Source: Cyanobium sp. CACIAM 14 (GTDB taxonomy: Bacteria; Cyanobacteriota; Cyanobacteriia; PCC-6307; Cyanobiaceae). From it: DNA of 64,000 bases. The stretch covers positions 62,001-126,000 of the forward strand of contig JMRP01000001.1 in assembly GCA_000708525.1 (NCBI GenBank). The letters run 5' to 3'. The position numbers and the translations under genes were made by a program. Within the stretch, counting starts at the first letter, position 1, and every line of letters begins with the position of its first letter. Positions 7,938-17,560 of the stretch are shown here, in pieces. The notes under the pieces are model-generated. The model saw nothing but the letters and a program-made list of their open reading frames with translations, made no database searches and had not been told where the DNA came from.

Positions 7938-8121
7938 GAGACGGTGCTGGGACGGCCTGGATCAGCGCCAGAACTTAGCAGAGTTTCCTGATTCCATCGG
8001 GTTGGCCGGCACCCGCAAGGCCATCGCCCGAAGGCCCGATGCCAGGTGGCGTCTCAGCTGTCTCCTGCGATGGCGTTCGACTCTGAGGTGATAACGTCCA
8101 GCGCCGAATCGGGTTTTCTCC

Positions 8122-9912
8122 ATGCGCGTCTCCCGCCTCATGCTGGTGACGCTTCGCGACGACCCGGCCGAAGCGGAGATCACCTCCCACAAGCTGCTGC
8201 TGAGGGCCGGGTACATGCGACGCCTGGCTCCCGGGATCTTCGCCTACCTGCCCCTGCTCTGGAGGGTGCTTCAGAAGATCTCCGCCATCATCCGGGAGGA
8301 GATGGCAGAGGTCGACGCCCTCGAGACCCTGCTCCCCCAGCTGCAGCCCGCCGACCTCTGGCGGCGCAGCGGCCGCTGGGACGGCTACACCGCCGGCGAG
8401 GGAATCATGTTCCACCTGATCGACCGCCAGGAGCGGGCCATGGGCCTGGGCCCCACCCACGAGGAGGTGGTGACGGAACTGGCGGCCGACCTGCTGCGCT
8501 CCTATCGCCAGCTGCCGGTCTGCCTCTATCAGATCCAGACCAAGTTCCGCGATGAGATCCGGCCGCGCTTCGGCCTGATGCGGGGCCGGGAATTCATCAT
8601 GAAGGATGCCTATTCCTTCCATGCGGATGAGGCCTGCCTGCGCCGCACCTACGCCGCGATGGATGGGGCCTACCGACGCATCTTCGAGCGCTGCGGATTG
8701 CGCGCGGTGGCCGTCGAAGCCGACAGCGGGGCCATCGGCGGTTCCGCCAGCCAGGAGTTCATGGTCACCGCCGAGGCCGGTGAGGATCTGATCCTGGCGA
8801 GTCCCGACGGCCGCTACGCCGCCAACCAGGAACGGGCGGTCTCGTTGCCGCCCCCGGCCGTCCCCCTGGAGGTGGAGGGTCTGCGGACCCTGGCCACCCC
8901 CGGCCAGACGAGCATCGAGGAGCTCTGTGCCGCCCACGGCTTCGATCCCACCCAGACCGTCAAGGTGCTGCTGCTGCTGGCCCGGTTCGCCGCCGCCCCC
9001 GCCCGCGCCGTGCTGGTGTGCCTGCGCGGTGATCAGCAGCTCAACGAGGTCAAGCTGGCCAACGCGGTCACGGCCCGCTGCCCCGATGCCGGCGCCCTTC
9101 TGGAGATCGGCCCTCTGCTGCCGGACCATCTCGCCGGCGGGCTGGCCGGGGGTGTGCCGTTCGGGTCCGTGGGCCCCCATCTGGAGGATGCCCTCCTGCC
9201 AAAGGGAGAGGCCTCCGGCGCAGGGCCCGTGCTGCGCCTGGCCGATTCCAGCGCTGCCGAGCTGGAGGCCTTCGTCTGCGGGGCCAACCGCGAGGGTGAG
9301 CACCTGGTGGGGGCCCGCTGGGGCGAGCTCTGCCCGCTCCCCGAGGTGGTGGATCTGCGCGCGGCCCAGCCTGGAGATCGCTGCCTGCACGATCCCTTCC
9401 AGCGGCTGGAGGCGGCCCGGGGCATCGAGGTGGGCCACATCTTCCAGCTGGGTCGCAAGTACTCCGAGGCCCTCGAGGCTCGCTTCACCGATGAGACAGG
9501 CAGGGAGGAACCCCTGTGGATGGGTTGCTACGGCATCGGCGTCTCCCGCCTGGCCGCGGCGGCCGTGGAGCAGCATCACGATGCCGACGGTATCCGCTGG
9601 CCCCTGGCGATCGCGCCCTATGCGGTGATCATCGTGATCGCCAGCAGCCAGGACCCGGTGCAGGTGGCCCTGGCCGAGCGGCTCTACGGCGACCTGGGCC
9701 GTGCCGGCATCGATGTCCTTCTGGACGATCGCCCCGAGCGGGCGGGTGTCAAGTTCAAGGACGCCGACCTGATCGGCATTCCCTGGCGGCTGGTGGTGGG
9801 GCGCTCTGCCGCCGAGGGCAGGGTGGAGCTGGTGGACCGCAGCGGCGGCGGCGGCCGCCAGGACCTGAGCGCCGAAGAGGCGCTCGAGCGGCTGCTTCGG
9901 CTCCATGCCTGA
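8122..9912 (+). CDS. proS: prolyl-tRNA synthetase
   Basis: Charges tRNA-Pro with proline. At 596 residues it is the bacterial-type ProS with the editing insertion between class II motifs 2 and 3. Visible signatures are the N-terminal MRVSRLMLVTLRDDPAEAE, the active-site GPTHEEVVTEL, motif 2 FRDEIRPRFGLMRGREFIMKD, SASQEFMV, and motif 3 GCYGIGVSRLAAAA, followed by the anticodon-binding domain. It starts at ATG 8122. Its last 8 nt overlap the start of psb27, so the two are probably co-transcribed. Confidence 0.97.
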   Translation: MRVSRLMLVTLRDDPAEAEITSHKLLLRAGYMRRLAPGIFAYLPLLWRVLQKISAIIREEMAEVDALETLLPQLQPADLWRRSGRWDGYTAGEGIMFHLIDRQERAMGLGPTHEEVVTELAADLLRSYRQLPVCLYQIQTKFRDEIRPRFGLMRGREFIMKDAYSFHADEACLRRTYAAMDGAYRRIFERCGLRAVAVEADSGAIGGSASQEFMVTAEAGEDLILASPDGRYAANQERAVSLPPPAVPLEVEGLRTLATPGQTSIEELCAAHGFDPTQTVKVLLLLARFAAAPARAVLVCLRGDQQLNEVKLANAVTARCPDAGALLEIGPLLPDHLAGGLAGGVPFGSVGPHLEDALLPKGEASGAGPVLRLADSSAAELEAFVCGANREGEHLVGARWGELCPLPEVVDLRAAQPGDRCLHDPFQRLEAARGIEVGHIFQLGRKYSEALEARFTDETGREEPLWMGCYGIGVSRLAAAAVEQHHDADGIRWPLAIAPYAVIIVIASSQDPVQVALAERLYGDLGRAGIDVLLDDRPERAGVKFKDADLIGIPWRLVVGRSAAEGRVELVDRSGGGGRQDLSAEEALERLLRLHA

Positions 9913-10360
9913 TCCCCGTAGGATTCCGCCAGATGACGCTCCCGCCTTGGTTGCCTTCCTGCGCCGCAGCCTGCTCCGCCCCCTGCTGGCCCTTGGACTG
10001 TGCCTCTGCCTGGGGCTCACCGGCTGCAGCCAGGCCGCGGCCGGACTCAGTGGCAACTACGTCGACGACACCGTGAGCGTGGCCCAGACCCTGCTCACCA
10101 CAATCGCTCTGCCCCAGGACGATCCCTCCCGCCAGGAGGCGGAACTGGAGGCGCGCCAGCTGATCAACGGCTACACCGCCCTCTACCGGCCCCGCCGTGA
10201 CATCCGCGGCCTGGCCTCCTTCACCACCATGCAGACCGCCGTCAACGCCCTGGCGGCCCACTACGCCGGCTACGCCAATCGTCCGCTCCCCGACACCCTT
10301 CGCAGCCGTCTGGAGAAGGAGCTCAAGAGCGCCGAGGCCTCGGTGACGCGAGGCGCCTGA
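9905..10360 (+). CDS. psb27: photosystem II assembly lipoprotein Psb27
   Basis: Psb27 binds the lumenal face of PSII assembly/repair intermediates (CP43) and keeps the manganese cluster from assembling too early. The 151-residue precursor has a signal peptide with a clear lipobox LTGC, the lipidated Cys being residue 41, and the family core SGNYVDDTVSVAQTLL...ALYRPRRDIRGLASFTTMQTAVNALAAHYAGYANRPLP. The start ATG 9905 overlaps the proS stop by 8 nt (ATGCCTGA). The stop codon lies inside the first copy of a short tandem repeat that continues downstream. Confidence 0.95.
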   Translation: MPDPRRIPPDDAPALVAFLRRSLLRPLLALGLCLCLGLTGCSQAAAGLSGNYVDDTVSVAQTLLTTIALPQDDPSRQEAELEARQLINGYTALYRPRRDIRGLASFTTMQTAVNALAAHYAGYANRPLPDTLRSRLEKELKSAEASVTRGA

Positions 10361-10406
10361 TTCGATGACCCGAGGCGCCTGATCTTTGACTGACGGGCAC
10401 CTGATC
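10344..10406. repeat. three imperfect tandem copies around the psb27 stop
   Basis: The segment TGACGCGAGGCGCCTGAT (10344-10361) recurs as TGACCCGAGGCGCCTGAT (10366-10383) and, degenerated, as TGACGGGCACCTGATC (10391-10406). Copy one contains the psb27 stop codon. The copies look like a recent local duplication in the psb27-purA spacer. Confidence 0.75.
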
Positions 10407-10432
10407 TGAGAAGCTCACTCTTTGTGCTCAGA

Positions 10433-10449
10433 AGCGGCTTCGGGCCGCT
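10433..10449 (+). promoter_or_regulatory. hairpin directly upstream of the purA start
   Basis: AGCGGC-TTCGG-GCCGCT forms a perfect 6-bp stem with a 5-nt loop ending 6 nt before the TTG start of purA, in the position where a ribosome binding site would be expected. It could lower translation initiation. No U-tract follows, so it is not an intrinsic terminator. The functional reading is inference. Confidence 0.4.
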
Positions 10450-10455
10450 GTTGCC

Positions 10456-11769
10456 TTGGCCAACGTTGTCGTCATCGGTGCGCAGTGGGGTGACGAAGGG
10501 AAAGGCAAGATCACCGATCTGCTCAGTCGCTCCGCCGATGTCGTCGTCCGCTATCAGGGCGGGGTCAACGCCGGTCACACCATCGTCGTCGAGGACCGGG
10601 TCCTCAAGCTGCATCTGATCCCCTCCGGGATCCTCTATCCCGACACCACCTGCCTGATCGGCTCGGGCACCGTGGTGGATCCGAAGGTGATGCTCAGCGA
10701 GGTCGACACTCTGCTGGAGCTGGAGATCGACGTCTCCGGCCTCAAACTCGCCTCCACGGCGCACGTCACGATGCCCTACCACCGCCTGCTGGATCAGGCG
10801 ATGGAGCAGCGCCGCGGCGAGCGACGCATCGGCACCACCGGCCGCGGCATCGGGCCCACCTATGCCGACAAGTCGGAGCGCAACGGCATTCGGGTGATCG
10901 ATCTGCTCGATGCCGACTGTCTGCGGGAGCGGCTGCTCGGACCCCTCGCCGAGAAGAACGATCTGCTCGAGAAGGTCTATGGGCTCCCCGGCCTCGATCC
11001 GGAGCAGGTGATCGAGGAGTACGCCGGCTACGGCCGCAGACTCGCCCCCCACGTGGTGGATTGCACCCGCACCATTCACGAGGCGGCAAGAGCGCGCAAG
11101 AACATCCTCTTCGAGGGGGCCCAGGGCACCCTGCTGGATCTCGACCACGGCACCTACCCCTACGTCACCTCCTCCAATCCCGTCTCGGGAGGGGCCTGCA
11201 TCGGCGCGGGCGTCGGCCCCACCCTGATCGATCGGGTGATCGGCGTCGCCAAGGCCTACACCACCCGGGTGGGGGAGGGTCCCTTCCCCACCGAACTGGA
11301 GGGCAGCCTCAACGATCACCTCTGCGACCGCGGCGGCGAATTCGGCACCACCACGGGCCGGCGACGCCGTTGCGGCTGGTTCGATGGCGTCATCGGGCGC
11401 TACGCGGTCCAGGTCAACGGCCTGGACTGTCTGGCCATCACCAAGCTCGACGTGCTGGACGAACTGGATGAGATCCAGGTGTGCGTGGCCTATGAACTCG
11501 ACGGTCGCCGCATCGAGCACTTCCCCAGCAGCTCCGAGGATTTCGCCCGCTGCCGTCCCGTCTTCGAGACCCTGGCCGGCTGGCAGTGCTCCACCGCCGA
11601 CTGCCGCAGCCTCGAGGATCTGCCCCCCACCGCCATGGCCTATCTGCGCTTCCTGGCCGAGCTGATGGAGGTGCCGATCGCCATCGTCTCCCTCGGTGCC
11701 AAGCGGGATCAGACGATCGTCGTCGAGGATCCCATCCACGGCCCCAAGCGGGCCCTGCTCAGCGTCTGA
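10456..11769 (+). CDS. purA: adenylosuccinate synthetase
   Basis: Converts IMP, aspartate and GTP to adenylosuccinate, the first committed step to AMP. The 437-residue protein opens with [21 protein letters not shown] (P-loop and catalytic Asp), contains the HNAGHT-like segment as [24 protein letters not shown], and has [20 protein letters not shown] and the C-terminal [14 protein letters not shown] loop. The initiation codon is TTG at 10456; no ATG is available in a sensible position and the product aligns with family N-termini from residue 2 on. Confidence 0.97.
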   Translation: MANVVVIGAQWGDEGKGKITDLLSRSADVVVRYQGGVNAGHTIVVEDRVLKLHLIPSGILYPDTTCLIGSGTVVDPKVMLSEVDTLLELEIDVSGLKLASTAHVTMPYHRLLDQAMEQRRGERRIGTTGRGIGPTYADKSERNGIRVIDLLDADCLRERLLGPLAEKNDLLEKVYGLPGLDPEQVIEEYAGYGRRLAPHVVDCTRTIHEAARARKNILFEGAQGTLLDLDHGTYPYVTSSNPVSGGACIGAGVGPTLIDRVIGVAKAYTTRVGEGPFPTELEGSLNDHLCDRGGEFGTTTGRRRRCGWFDGVIGRYAVQVNGLDCLAITKLDVLDELDEIQVCVAYELDGRRIEHFPSSSEDFARCRPVFETLAGWQCSTADCRSLEDLPPTAMAYLRFLAELMEVPIAIVSLGAKRDQTIVVEDPIHGPKRALLSV

Positions 11770-11830
11770 GCCCGGACAGCCGCCCCAGGCTCAGGCCTCC
11801 TCTCCACCGTTCCTTCGCCAGGGTCCCCGT

Positions 11831-12829
11831 TTGACCAGCACTGCCAAGACCTTCGATGTGGTCGGCATCGGCAACGCCATCGTCGATGTCCTCGTCCAGG
11901 CCGACGACGCCTTCCTCGAGGACCACGGCCTCACCAAGGGCACCATGGCCCTGGTGGACGAGGACCAGGCCGAACGCCTCTACGCCAGCGTCGGCGCCGG
12001 GCTCGAGACCTCCGGCGGCTCGGCGGCCAACACCCTGGCGGGCATCGCCCAGCTGGGGGGGCGGGCCGGCTTCATCGGCCGGGTCCGGGACGACCAGCTC
12101 GGCGCGATCTTCAGCCACGACATCCGGGCCGTCGGCGCCAGCTTCGAGACGCCCCCCGCCCGCTCAGGTCCTGCCACGGCGCGCTGCCTGATCCTGGTCA
12201 CCCCCGACGCCCAGCGCACCATGTGCACCTACCTCGGAGCCTCGGTGGGTCTCGACCCGGCCGACCTGGATCTGGACATGGTGCGTCAGGCGAAGGTGCT
12301 CTACCTCGAGGGCTATCTCTGGGACAGCGAGGAGGCGAAGCGGGCCTTCATCGCCGCCGCCGAGGTGATGCGCGCCAGTGGCGGCGAGGTGGCCCTCACC
12401 CTCTCCGACGCCTTCTGTGTGGAGCGTCATCGCGACAGCTTCCAGGAGCTGGTGGACGGTCACGTGGACGTGCTCTTCGCCAATGAGATGGAGATCACCT
12501 CCCTCTACGAGACCGAGAGCTTCGAGGCGGCGGTCGAGATGGTGCGGGGCCGCTGCCGGATCGCGGCCCTCACCCGCAGCGAGCGGGGTTCGCTTCTGCT
12601 GTGCGGGGATGCCAACGTCGCGATCGAGCCGTACCGGCTCGGTCCGCTGGTGGACACCACCGGAGCGGGTGATCTCTACGCCGCCGGTTTCCTCTACGGC
12701 CACACCCGCGGCGAGAGCCTGGAGCGCTGCGGCCGCCTGGGGTCCCTCTGTGCCGGCCAGGTGGTCACCCAGCTGGGGCCGCGTCCCCAGGCCTCCCTGC
12801 CGGAGCTGGTGGCCCGGCATCTGGGCTGA
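11831..12829 (+). CDS. PfkB/ribokinase-family sugar or nucleoside kinase (adenosine kinase-like)
   Basis: A 332-residue PfkB-family kinase. It has the N-terminal VVGIGNAIVDVLV strand, the substrate-loop GGSAANTLAGIAQLGG, and the ATP/anion-hole motif DTTGAGDLYAAGFLYG with the catalytic Asp. The compact lid and the DVVGIGNAIVD opening are typical of bacterial adenosine kinase-like members; ribokinase or fructokinase activity cannot be excluded. Its position just downstream of purA would fit purine salvage, but they are separated by 61 bp. The start is taken as TTG 11831 (LTSTAKTFDV). The last 65 bp overlap the convergent cutA. Confidence 0.88.
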   Translation: MTSTAKTFDVVGIGNAIVDVLVQADDAFLEDHGLTKGTMALVDEDQAERLYASVGAGLETSGGSAANTLAGIAQLGGRAGFIGRVRDDQLGAIFSHDIRAVGASFETPPARSGPATARCLILVTPDAQRTMCTYLGASVGLDPADLDLDMVRQAKVLYLEGYLWDSEEAKRAFIAAAEVMRASGGEVALTLSDAFCVERHRDSFQELVDGHVDVLFANEMEITSLYETESFEAAVEMVRGRCRIAALTRSERGSLLLCGDANVAIEPYRLGPLVDTTGAGDLYAAGFLYGHTRGESLERCGRLGSLCAGQVVTQLGPRPQASLPELVARHLG

Positions 12830-13175
12830 GCCGCGGTGCCAGCTGCTCCTGGAGCCAGGCGCTGTAGGCCCCGTCACTGCCGGCGCTCCAGTGGATCCAC
12901 TCCGGAGTGTCGTAGCTGTGCAGGTCCGCCAGGGCCGCGCGCAGGGCTGGCAGGCATTCCGGCAGGGTCTTGAGAAGCAGCTGCACCTCCCCGGACCGCT
13001 CCAGCCGGCCCTGCCAGCGGTAGTGAGAGATCACCGGGTGGAGGGTGGCGCAGGCCACCAGCCCCCGTTCCAGCAGTGCCAGGGCGAGGGACTCGGCCCG
13101 CTCCTGGTCGGCTTCGGTGGTGAGCACCAGGCTCAGAGGGGAGGCGTCCGCCGGCGCGGCAGGGGGCTTTGGCAT
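12765..13175 (-). CDS. cutA: divalent-cation tolerance protein CutA
   Basis: A 136-residue CutA1-family protein; these form trimers with a ferredoxin-like fold and are linked to copper tolerance in E. coli, though the molecular role is unsettled. The family pattern is clear: LVLTTEADQERAESLALALLERGLVACATLHPVISHYRWQG, then EVQLLLKTLPECLPALRAALADLHSYDTPEWI. The YRW(Q)G and SYDTPE segments are the most conserved parts of the family. The C-terminal about 20 residues are low-complexity and lie over the 3' end of the kinase gene. Confidence 0.93.
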   Translation of the reverse strand: MPKPPAAPADASPLSLVLTTEADQERAESLALALLERGLVACATLHPVISHYRWQGRLERSGEVQLLLKTLPECLPALRAALADLHSYDTPEWIHWSAGSDGAYSAWLQEQLAPRLSPDAGPPAPAGRPGDAAPAG

Positions 13176-13200
13176 CGGGCAGGTTGCGTCGGGGGTGCGT

Positions 13201-14073
13201 TCAGCCGCGGCTCCCGCCGGGGTCTCCACTCTGGCCCAGGCGCTCCAGCAGGTGCTGCAGCGGCAGAACCTCCAGGCCCAGGGGCTCCGGGGGGCGCTCC
13301 AGCAGCAGCAGGCGCAGGCCCAGCTCGTCACAGATCCGGTGCCAGTGGGCTTCGTTCGTTCCACCGGAACGGCGGCTGAGCACCGTTTCGATCCCCCAGT
13401 GGCGGCAGAGGGCGCGCTCGAGGCCGCCATCGGCGGTGGGTCGCAGGGGCGCCAGCCGTCGGGGGTCCAGTCCCGCTGCCAGGGCACCGGCCAGGGCCTC
13501 GCGGCTGGGCAGGAGGCGGGCGTGATGCAGGGCCTGGGGCGAGGCCGCCACGGCTTCGGCCAGGCGGCGGGCACCGATGGCCAGGAGCAGCCGTTCGCCG
13601 GGCCGGCAGCGGCTGCCCAGGTCGGCCAGATCGGCCAGAGGAGTGGCGCCTCCGGGGCCCAGATCCGGCCGGTGGAGGCGCAGCAGGGGCTGCTCCAGGG
13701 CCGCGCAGGCGCTGGCCAGGGCGGCGCTGATGCGGGTGGCGAAGGGATGGGTCGCATCGATCACCCAGCGGTAGGGTTCGCCCCGCTCCCTGGCAGCGGT
13801 CAGTTCGGCGGTCACCCCCGCCTCCGGTCCGTCCGCTCCGCCGATCGCCCCCACGGCCAGTTCCTGGTCGGGGTGGTGGCCATAGGCGAGGGCCGCGCCG
13901 CGGCTCACCAGGCTGACCTTCAGGCGCCAGCCCCGGGCCAGGAGAGCCTGCGCCAGGGGCGGCCCCTCCCCCGTGCCGGCGATCAGCCAGATCCGCCCCG
14001 CCGGCCGCCGCGCCTCCCCCTGGGGCACGCTCTGCCGCCCGTGGGGCCCATGCATCAGGATGGGCTCTGCCAT
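13201..14073 (-). CDS. cobK: precorrin-6A/cobalt-precorrin-6A reductase
   Basis: NAD(P)H-dependent reductase of the corrin ring pathway to (pseudo)cobalamin (CobK in the aerobic and CbiJ in the anaerobic nomenclature). The 290-residue protein shows the family's IWLIAGTGEGPPLAQALLARG dinucleotide-binding start, the diagnostic WVIDATHPFATRIS, LLLAIGARRLAEAV, and SRRSGGTNEAHWH near the C-terminus. It starts at ATG 14073, 25 bp downstream of the cutA-side gap, and is divergent from ssb with only 14 bp between start codons, so promoters must overlap the coding ends. It indicates that this organism makes a corrinoid. Confidence 0.92.
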   Translation of the reverse strand: MAEPILMHGPHGRQSVPQGEARRPAGRIWLIAGTGEGPPLAQALLARGWRLKVSLVSRGAALAYGHHPDQELAVGAIGGADGPEAGVTAELTAARERGEPYRWVIDATHPFATRISAALASACAALEQPLLRLHRPDLGPGGATPLADLADLGSRCRPGERLLLAIGARRLAEAVAASPQALHHARLLPSREALAGALAAGLDPRRLAPLRPTADGGLERALCRHWGIETVLSRRSGGTNEAHWHRICDELGLRLLLLERPPEPLGLEVLPLQHLLERLGQSGDPGGSRG

Positions 14074-14087
14074 CCGTTGATCCGGGC

Positions 14088-14595
14088 GTGAACCACTGCT
14101 TGCTCGAGGTGGAGGTCCTGGAGGCCCCCCAGGTGCGCTACACCCAGGACAACCAGACGCCGGTGGCGGAGATGGCCGTCCAGATCGATGGTCTTCGGCC
14201 CGATGACCCTCCCGGGCAGCTCAGGGTGGTCGGCTGGGGCAACCTGGCCCAGGACCTGCAGAACCGGGTGCAGGTGGGACAGCGGCTGCTGCTGGAGGGT
14301 CGCCTGCGCATGAACACCGTCACGCGCCAGGACGGCCTCAAGGAAAAGCGCGCGGAGTTCACCCTCTCCCGGCTGCATGCCATGGCGCCGGCTCCGCCCC
14401 AGGCTTCGGCGGATCCGGCTCGCGTCGCGCCACCCCGGCCGCTCAGCGCTCCGCCGGCGCCCCCCGCCGACCCGCCGGGCCCCTGCGCCCGGCCGTCCCG
14501 CCTCCGCCGCTCCCGTCGAGGCTCCCGTGCCCGTGTGGAACAGCTCCCCCCTGGTGCCGATGGGAGACGAGGAGGAGGACGAGATCCCTTTCTGA
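14088..14595 (+). CDS. ssb: single-stranded DNA-binding protein, frameshifted as given
   Basis: The OB-fold half is intact in one frame from GTG 14088: MNHCLLEVEVLEAPQVRYTQ, LRVVGWGNLAQDLQNRVQVGQRLLLEGRLRMNT and KEKRAEFTLSRLH. The expected acidic partner-binding tail, here ending MGDEEEDEIPF with stop at 14593-14595, is in the +1 frame. The join is most simply placed at the run of six C at 14460-14465: with one C fewer, the Pro/Ala linker reads on into APAPGRPASAAPVEAPVPVWNSS and the acidic tip. Without the shift the frame continues to 14678 with an Arg-rich tail that lacks the tip. SSB is essential, so a sequencing error, strain-specific variant or programmed slippage are all possible. Confidence 0.85.
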
Positions 14596-14644
14596 TCCAC
14601 GGGAAGCGGGTCGACCCAGCGCTTCTCCTCGCATTGGCCGTCCC

Positions 14645-14884
14645 TCAGAGGCGTTCGGCAGCCTGCTCCAGCAGCTGACCAAGCTCCCGCTCCAGGGCTG
14701 CCAGATCGAGCCGCCATTCACTCCAGCGGCCGCTGTCGATCTGGCGCAGCAGCCACAGCCGGTCCTCCCCCAGCTGGCGCAGCAGCTCGGCGGTGCTCGG
14801 TTCGTTGCCGTCGCTCCAGGGGGAACCACCGGCGTCGGGGGGATCCCCGAGGCCGGGGGAGGAGGCGTTGCGGGAGCTGGTCAC
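14645..14884 (-). CDS. small hypothetical protein
   Basis: A 79-residue frame starting GTG 14884 (VTSSRNASSPG). The first 30 residues are polar and rich in Gly, Pro and Asp; the second half is strongly helical and amphipathic (AELLRQLGEDRLWLLRQIDSG, then LAALERELGQLLEQAAERL) and could form a coiled coil. I do not recognise a family. It is divergent from the DUF2854 gene and convergent with ssb. The composition of the helical half looks protein-coding; the start is uncertain. Confidence 0.5.
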   Translation of the reverse strand: MTSSRNASSPGLGDPPDAGGSPWSDGNEPSTAELLRQLGEDRLWLLRQIDSGRWSEWRLDLAALERELGQLLEQAAERL

Positions 14885-14941
14885 GGCTTGGCATGGGGGC
14901 CTGGGTCCCCATCCTGCCCCCCGCTGCAGGAGGATGGGCCG

Positions 14942-15517
14942 ATGCAAGCGTTCCTCTCCCCCGGCAGCCTGGTCACGGTCGCCGGCGCCGTCCTCACTGT
15001 GATCGGTGCCATCGCCTATGCCACCGACAGCCCCAACATCAGCCTGGCGGGTGTCTTCTACGGGGTGCCGATCCTGCTCGGTGGCCTTGCCCTGAAGTCG
15101 TCCGAACTGGCGCCGGCCGCACTCCTCACCCCGGCCGCCCAGCTGCGGGACCTGCGCCAGCGTCCTGCCAGCGAACCCCTGCGCAGGCTCCTGGGTGACG
15201 TCACCCGCTGGCGCTACGGCCAGAAGGCCCACCTGGAGACCTCCCTGGAGGCCCTCAGGCTCTGGGACGAGGAGGATCCACCCCAGCTGGTGGCGGTCGA
15301 GGAGCTCGATCACGACGGCGGCTACGGCCTGCGCCTGACGATCGACTGCCATGGGGTGCCCTACGAGCGCTGGCAGGAGCGCAGGGAGCGCCTGGGCCGT
15401 TTCTTCGGCCCGGGCCTGACGGCCGAGCTCCGGCAGCCCGCCCCCGGACGCCTGGAACTTAGCCTGCTGCCCTCCCCTGCCCCCACCGAACCGTCCCTCG
15501 CCACCCCCGCCCCTTGA
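14942..15517 (+). CDS. DUF2854 family membrane protein
   Basis: A 191-residue protein of the cyanobacteria- and chloroplast-associated DUF2854 family, function unknown. Two closely spaced N-terminal membrane helices are seen: [23 protein letters not shown] and [22 protein letters not shown] soluble domain follows ([32 protein letters not shown], then [20 protein letters not shown]). ATG 14942 is preferred; an upstream ATG 18 codons earlier adds an unlikely polar head. Its stop overlaps the TTG start of argB, so the two are translationally coupled. Confidence 0.88.
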   Translation: MQAFLSPGSLVTVAGAVLTVIGAIAYATDSPNISLAGVFYGVPILLGGLALKSSELAPAALLTPAAQLRDLRQRPASEPLRRLLGDVTRWRYGQKAHLETSLEALRLWDEEDPPQLVAVEELDHDGGYGLRLTIDCHGVPYERWQERRERLGRFFGPGLTAELRQPAPGRLELSLLPSPAPTEPSLATPAP

Positions 15518-16410
15518 GTCCCGATCGGCACATCAGCGCGGAAGACACCCTGCGGGTGTCGGTTCTCAGCGAAGCCCTGCCCTATATCCAGCGATTCTCC
15601 GGCCGCCGCATCGTCATCAAGTACGGCGGCGCCGCGATGGTCAGGGAAGACCTGCGGGATGCCGTGTTCCGTGATCTCGCCCTGCTGGCCTGCGTGGGCG
15701 TCCAGCCGGTGGTGGTGCACGGCGGTGGGCCGGAGATCAACCAGTGGCTGGGGAAGCTGGCGATCGAGCCCCGCTTCCGGGATGGTCTGCGGATCACCTG
15801 TCCCGACACCATGGACGTGGTGGAGATGGTGCTGGTGGGACGGGTCAACAAGCAGATCGTCAACGGCCTGAACCGGGTGGGGGGCAGGGCCGTGGGCTTT
15901 TCCGGCAGCGACGGCGGACTGGTGCAGGCCCGCGCCATGGGCGATGGCACCCTCGGGGTGGTGGGCGATGTGGCCAGGGTGGACCCCGCGGTGCTCTCCC
16001 CCCTGCTGGCCAGCGGTTACATCCCGGTCATCTCCAGCGTGGCCCCCAATGCGCAAGGCCTGGCGCACAACATCAACGCCGACACCGTGGCCGGCGAACT
16101 GGCCGCGGCCCTGCAGGCGGAGAAGCTCATCCTGCTCACCGACACCCCCGGCATCCTGCGCGATCGCCATGCCCCCGAGAGCCTGATCCGTCAGCTCAGC
16201 CTCGGCGAGGCCCGGGAGCTGATCGCCAGCGGCGTGGTGGAGGGGGGGATGACCCCCAAGACCGAATGCTGCATCCGGGCCCTGGCCCAGGGGGTGAAGG
16301 CGGCCCACATCATCGACGGCCGGGTGCCCCATTCCCTGCTGCTGGAGGTGTTCACCGACGCCGGCATCGGCACCATGGTGGTGGGCAGCTCCGGCGCGCT
16401 GCATGGCTGA
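15514..16410 (+). CDS. argB: acetylglutamate kinase
   Basis: Phosphorylates N-acetylglutamate in arginine synthesis and, in cyanobacteria, is the target of the PII protein, which relieves arginine inhibition. The 298-residue protein has the N-terminal helix of the arginine-sensitive, PII-regulated type ([20 protein letters not shown]), the kinase signature [19 protein letters not shown], and the ATP-site LTDTPGI. The start is TTG 15514, sharing 4 nt with the DUF2854 stop. It overlaps the start of the following DUF3153 gene by 8 nt, forming a three-gene unit. Confidence 0.97.
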   Translation: MSPDRHISAEDTLRVSVLSEALPYIQRFSGRRIVIKYGGAAMVREDLRDAVFRDLALLACVGVQPVVVHGGGPEINQWLGKLAIEPRFRDGLRITCPDTMDVVEMVLVGRVNKQIVNGLNRVGGRAVGFSGSDGGLVQARAMGDGTLGVVGDVARVDPAVLSPLLASGYIPVISSVAPNAQGLAHNINADTVAGELAAALQAEKLILLTDTPGILRDRHAPESLIRQLSLGEARELIASGVVEGGMTPKTECCIRALAQGVKAAHIIDGRVPHSLLLEVFTDAGIGTMVVGSSGALHG

Positions 16411-17533
16411 GGATCCGCTGGCCGAGGCCCGGCGGGCCCTGGATCGAGGCGAGTACGGCCAGGTGCTGCGGTTGCTGGAGCCGCTGCAGGAGAGCCGGTC
16501 TCCCCTCACCAGGGCGGGAGCCGAGCTGCGTCTGCTGATGGCCACGGCGCTGATGGGCCAGGGGCGGACCGACCGGGCGGCCGCCTGTTGCCGCCCGTTG
16601 GTGCACTGCCATGACGCCACCCTGCGGGCCCAGGCCAGGGCGTTGCTGGAAGTGCTCGAGGCTCCGGAACTGCGCCGTCCTCGCGACTGGTCTCTCACTC
16701 TGCCGGACCTGGGTGGCACCCCGCCGATCGAAGGCCGCGGCGGCGGCCTCCAGCGCCCGCGCCGGGACCCTGACCCGCCACCGCCGCCGCCGGTGGGATC
16801 CACCCGGGCGCCGCTGGGCTTCGCCGTGCTGGTGGGGGCGGTGCTGGTGCTGCTCGCCGCTCTGCTGGGCGGCTGCATGGAGGTGCGCACCGACCTGAGC
16901 TTCGAGGGACCCGGCCGCCTGCAGGTGAGCCACCACCTGCGCAGCGGCTCCGCCCCCGAGAGCCCCTGGCAACGGCAGTTCGTCGCGGTCCTCGAAGGGC
17001 GCTCCCCCCGGATTGCCTCCCCCGGGCCCTTCCGGTCCGCCGCGGAGAGCGGGGAACGGGTGCTCTCCACCCCCGTGCTGCCAGCGGCCCAGGCCCTCCG
17101 GTCCCTGGCGGGCAGCCTGGAGGTGGCCGGCGAGATCAGCGGCCTGGCCCTGGCGCCCCCGGTGGTCCTCTGGGAGGAGCGGAACTGGCTGGTGGGGGTG
17201 CGCCAGCATCTGCGGCTCGAGTTCGATCTGCGGCCCCTCGAGGCGATCCCGGGCCTGGCCCTGAGCCTGGGACTCTCTCCGCTGCGGCAAGCCGCCGTCC
17301 TGCGGGCGGCCCCGTCGGAAATCCGGAAGGCACCGGCTGCGGAGCCGGGCGGTCGGGGACGTCTGGTCTGGCCGCTGCAGCCGGGTGAGCGCAACGTCCT
17401 GGAGCTTCGCTGCTGGCGCTGGAGTCCCCTGGGTCTCGGCGCCGTGGCGGTGGGCCTCGCCCTGCCTCTGGTGCTGGCCCTGCAGGCGCTGCGACTGCGG
17501 CTCGGCTTCGGCCTGCCGGAACTGCCGGCCTGA
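16403..17533 (+). CDS. DUF3153 domain protein with N-terminal TPR-like region
   Basis: A 376-residue membrane protein. Residues 1-90 are helical and TPR-like ([22 protein letters not shown]). A Pro-rich linker leads to a membrane helix at about 137-160 ([19 protein letters not shown]) that ends in a Cys, resembling an internal lipobox. The DUF3153 domain follows ([21 protein letters not shown]) and a C-terminal helix ([21 protein letters not shown]) anchors it again. DUF3153 proteins are cyanobacterial and uncharacterised. The start overlaps argB by 8 nt. Confidence 0.85.
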   Translation: MAEDPLAEARRALDRGEYGQVLRLLEPLQESRSPLTRAGAELRLLMATALMGQGRTDRAAACCRPLVHCHDATLRAQARALLEVLEAPELRRPRDWSLTLPDLGGTPPIEGRGGGLQRPRRDPDPPPPPPVGSTRAPLGFAVLVGAVLVLLAALLGGCMEVRTDLSFEGPGRLQVSHHLRSGSAPESPWQRQFVAVLEGRSPRIASPGPFRSAAESGERVLSTPVLPAAQALRSLAGSLEVAGEISGLALAPPVVLWEERNWLVGVRQHLRLEFDLRPLEAIPGLALSLGLSPLRQAAVLRAAPSEIRKAPAAEPGGRGRLVWPLQPGERNVLELRCWRWSPLGLGAVAVGLALPLVLALQALRLRLGFGLPELPA

Positions 17534-17560
17534 CCCCCACCGGGGGGCGTCGGTTCCTGC

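Noticed and set aside
7975-10056. A 693-codon open frame on the - strand across proS
   Set aside because: Antisense shadow; proS has all class II motifs in the sense frame.
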